64,000 bases of DNA from Argopecten irradians (taxonomy: Eukaryota > Mollusca > Bivalvia > Pectinida > Pectinidae). The position numbers and the translations under genes are program-made. Below, piece after piece: positions 61,577-64,000 of the stretch; the stretch's first letter is position 1, and the number at the start of each line of letters is the position of its first letter. Where the stretch lies: NCBI RefSeq assembly GCF_041381155.1, contig NC_091134.1, forward strand, positions 13,394,008 through 13,458,007. Reading direction: 5' to 3'. The notes beneath the pieces are model-generated. The model saw nothing but the letters and a program-made list of their open reading frames with translations. It was not told where the DNA came from and did not search any database.

Positions 61577-61917
61577 GGTGTTCCACCGCCGACAGAGCAT
61601 ACACGAAATTTGAAATATAACTAATGTATACTAGTGTTTATATGGGTCAAACAAAACATAAATGCATATGCAATAATTTATTTTGCTTTTGGTGCATGCA
61701 CAATCAGTACTTTATTTCATATAAGGCATCGTGCCATGATTTTTTTTTCAGGATGCAATCAATTATTTTCATTATTTTCAATTTAAATAAGGTTCTCTTA
61801 CTTTTCAATGGTTGTTATTGTGTATGGTAAGTAACTTTTGTAACGGAAGAAAAATACTAATTCGTCTGTTTTAAGTTTAATATAGATAAAATACCATTCG
61901 TCGGCGGTGGAGCATCT
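61577..61917. mobile_element. TTAA MITE, third copy of the GGCGGTGGAGCATCT family
   Basis: The left end is TTAA-GGTGTTCCACCGCCGACAG; the right end is TCGTCGGCGGTGGAGCATCT followed by a TTAA-like TTGA. The interior runs opposite to the 27169 copy (ATTTTGCTTTTGGTGCATGC here, GCATGCACCAAAGGCGAAAT there). About 341 bp, non-coding. Confidence 0.8.
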
Positions 61918-62348
61918 TGAAAGATACTGGAGGCCATTTTCAGTGACTTAGAACGCATCGTTTATTGTAAACATGCGCGCATACGATTTCATTTATCATT
62001 TTGACGAATGTTCTTCGTTTACTTGATAAAACGATATATTTAGTTATCACATGAAAGATAACATGAAATATGTTAATATTGAATGGTTAACGAATATATA
62101 ATTGATTTAGATAAAAACAACAAAGATTTCTATACAGGATCGAGCTTACAATAGGTGTACTCGGGATTTCTTCGATATAGTATAAAACCTAGGCCTGTGT
62201 CAAAACTTTTGTTTGATATCCGAAAATATTTGTGTTATAAACATACCATTCCGTAAATTTGTATCAGTGCATACAATACTGCAATGGCAGTCCTTAGCAC
62301 AGAAAGTGAACCGTAATGTAATTTAACACTGACAATGTTCCGTTACAA

Positions 62349-62383
62349 TTTTTTTTTTTTTTTAGTTTTTTTTTTTTTTTTTT
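62349..62383. repeat. Poly-T tract
   Basis: About 35 bases of T interrupted once by AG. On the minus strand it would be a poly-A tail, but no retroposed body is recognisable next to it. Confidence 0.9.
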
Positions 62384-63073
62384 ATATTCCATACAAATAA
62401 AGCATTATCTTTAAGGCAGGCGATGAAGACCTCTTTTGTTAACAAATAAAATTGTTAATGCAGGACGAGATTGAGACATATTTATTCAATTCAACACTAT
62501 ATATATTGTAGTTGAAAGATTAGCACCGAGATATTTTTCCACAAGAACGGAATGCATTAGTAATTGTACTTTATATGTTGAATACACACGAGAATAAAAT
62601 GTGCCTCAAAATTCAAGGATCATATTGACACTACGTGATTGAATAGCGACCAGTTGAGTTAACAAATAATGGCCGAATGAAATATTTGCAATTATTTGTC
62701 ACGAGTGTTTGTACAAACTCAGCTAAGGGATAAATTACAGAAAAATACTTATTGTATTGCTGGTAAAGTCTGATACAATATTGTGTTACTTCTGCATCGT
62801 TATTATTTTTATTATCAGAATCATTGAATCGAATGCTCTCTGAATCAAGGATGGTTTTCTACTGACAAAGAATAGTTGACACAGAGTTTAAATTTAAAAT
62901 TTTTGATAGTTTACCTTAACGTTAACATATGTTATTCTTTAAAAGAGGATATTTTAGCGTGTTCATATTTTCGCAAAGAAAGTTTTCAAAATGTTGGCGA
63001 TGTGATTATTTTCACACTGCGTATTTAAGGTATGAGATAAATAGGCACATGATTTGCACTTTTTAACATGTTC

Positions 63074-63153
63074 ACAGGCTGATATACATGTATATAGGAT
63101 CCTAAATGATGATTTACAGGCTGATATACATGTATATAGGATCCTAAATGATG
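63074..63153. repeat. 42 bp tandem duplication
   Basis: The unit ACAGGCTGATATACATGTAT, continuing ATAGGATCCTAAATGATG, occurs twice (63074-63115 and from 63116). Confidence 0.92.
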
Positions 63154-64000
63154 GTACATTTCATATGAGATTTTATGAAACGCATCTAAAAAAATTATTT
63201 TTGCGAGGCTTGACGGGTTTCATCAAGTATCCTATAAATTGAACACAATTTGAAGATACTATTTTATCACATGACTACAAAAACCTACATTTCGAAGAAT
63301 CTCACGTCAAAACGTATTGAAAAAATCCAGCGATGGCCGCCATTTTGTCCTGTCTTCGAAATCCTGACGTCATTTTATTTTTCTGTCTTTACGTCACAAT
63401 AAGTTTCCAGCCAATGAAAATCGCTCCAGGTCATATTACACTACTGGCATATGCACAAATATTACACAGGCGAAATACCATATATCCGCATTAAAATGTA
63501 AGTATCCTATTGTTGTCCTTCTCTGAATAAATTGACTGTGGTGGGGCAGACAGCGCACTGTTACGTAATAACAGAAACAATAAAGTGACGTCAGGAAAAA
63601 ATACGTGTCGTCAGGACTTCAAGAAAGGCGGGACAAAACGTCTTCCTCCGCTCGATGTGATGCAAATTATCTTCAATTTGTAGCCATATTTAACTCGCCT
63701 TGTCCGAAAGGCTGGTTGGAAGGGTTTATACGATTTTTGGGTTTGAACGATATTAAAAGCTTTTTACATTTTCGGTGATCATAGAAATTGTAGCAACTTC
63801 TGCAAAGACACCTAAGATTTGTTTAGGATGCCCCCCACCCTATCTGTAATATGTTGTGTGTATGAATATCTGCGTATGAGTCTGCAGAATATTCGTTTTG
63901 TGTATCTTTGGAATAGTAAATTTCGATCCTTCCTATAGTGCTAACTCAATGAAGCATACCGATACAGACTCTCTACTCGGTTTCATTACACTGTAAACAG

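Larger units (their letters stand above)
61918..64000. other. Downstream intergenic region to window end
   Basis: No supported gene. It contains a poly-T tract and a 42 bp tandem duplication, both listed separately. A new gene's upstream region may begin near the end of the window, but no exon is recognisable. Confidence 0.5.

Overview
This is a 64 kb piece of a eukaryotic, very probably bivalve mollusc, genome. The evidence is long AT-rich introns, GT-AG splice sites, many TTAA- and TA-flanked miniature transposons, tRNA-derived SINEs of the type common in bivalves, and secreted lectin/discoidin genes. It shows no bacterial, phage or CRISPR features. All gene models were built by hand by joining exons whose splice sites and reading phases agree; no transcript evidence was available.

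Layout. (1) 1343-8244, minus strand: a complete five-exon gene for a 278-residue secreted protein with a discoidin (F5/8 type C) domain followed by a PAN/apple domain. (2) 11416-15942 and 17674-21003, plus strand: two tandem, six-exon genes for secreted proteins of 350 and 352 residues. Each has two long-form C-type lectin domains joined by a Thr/Ser-rich linker. The two genes share every intron position and phase, and a block of GATA-like sites 200-235 bp upstream of the start codon. (3) 26108-26962, plus: an intronless protein with about six membrane segments. (4) 33476-56633, plus: a complete seven-exon, 302-residue CNTD1-like gene (cyclin-fold meiotic crossover factor). Its introns carry much of the repeat content. 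Intron 5 holds a 449 bp TRIM-type retroelement whose LTRs contain a tRNA-like Pol III promoter, a minisatellite, a SINE-like repeat and a decayed DIRS-like retroelement. Intron 6 holds a same-strand, intronless gene (51711-52934) for a protein with six tau/MAP-type microtubule-binding repeats. (5) 60787-61275, plus: a small, heavily N-glycosylated secreted protein of unknown function.

How the parts relate. The discoidin-PAN gene and the two lectins look like a local cluster of secreted carbohydrate- or surface-binding proteins, plausibly haemolymph recognition factors (inference). CNTD1 and the nested tau-like gene may share a germline context, but that is inference from nesting only. Mobile elements have shaped gene structure: a TTAA-flanked MITE ends 15 bp before a lectin exon and accounts for almost all of the size difference between the equivalent introns of the two lectin paralogues.

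The most unusual items are the TRIM with Pol III A and B boxes inside its LTRs, and the intronless tau-repeat protein nested in CNTD1.
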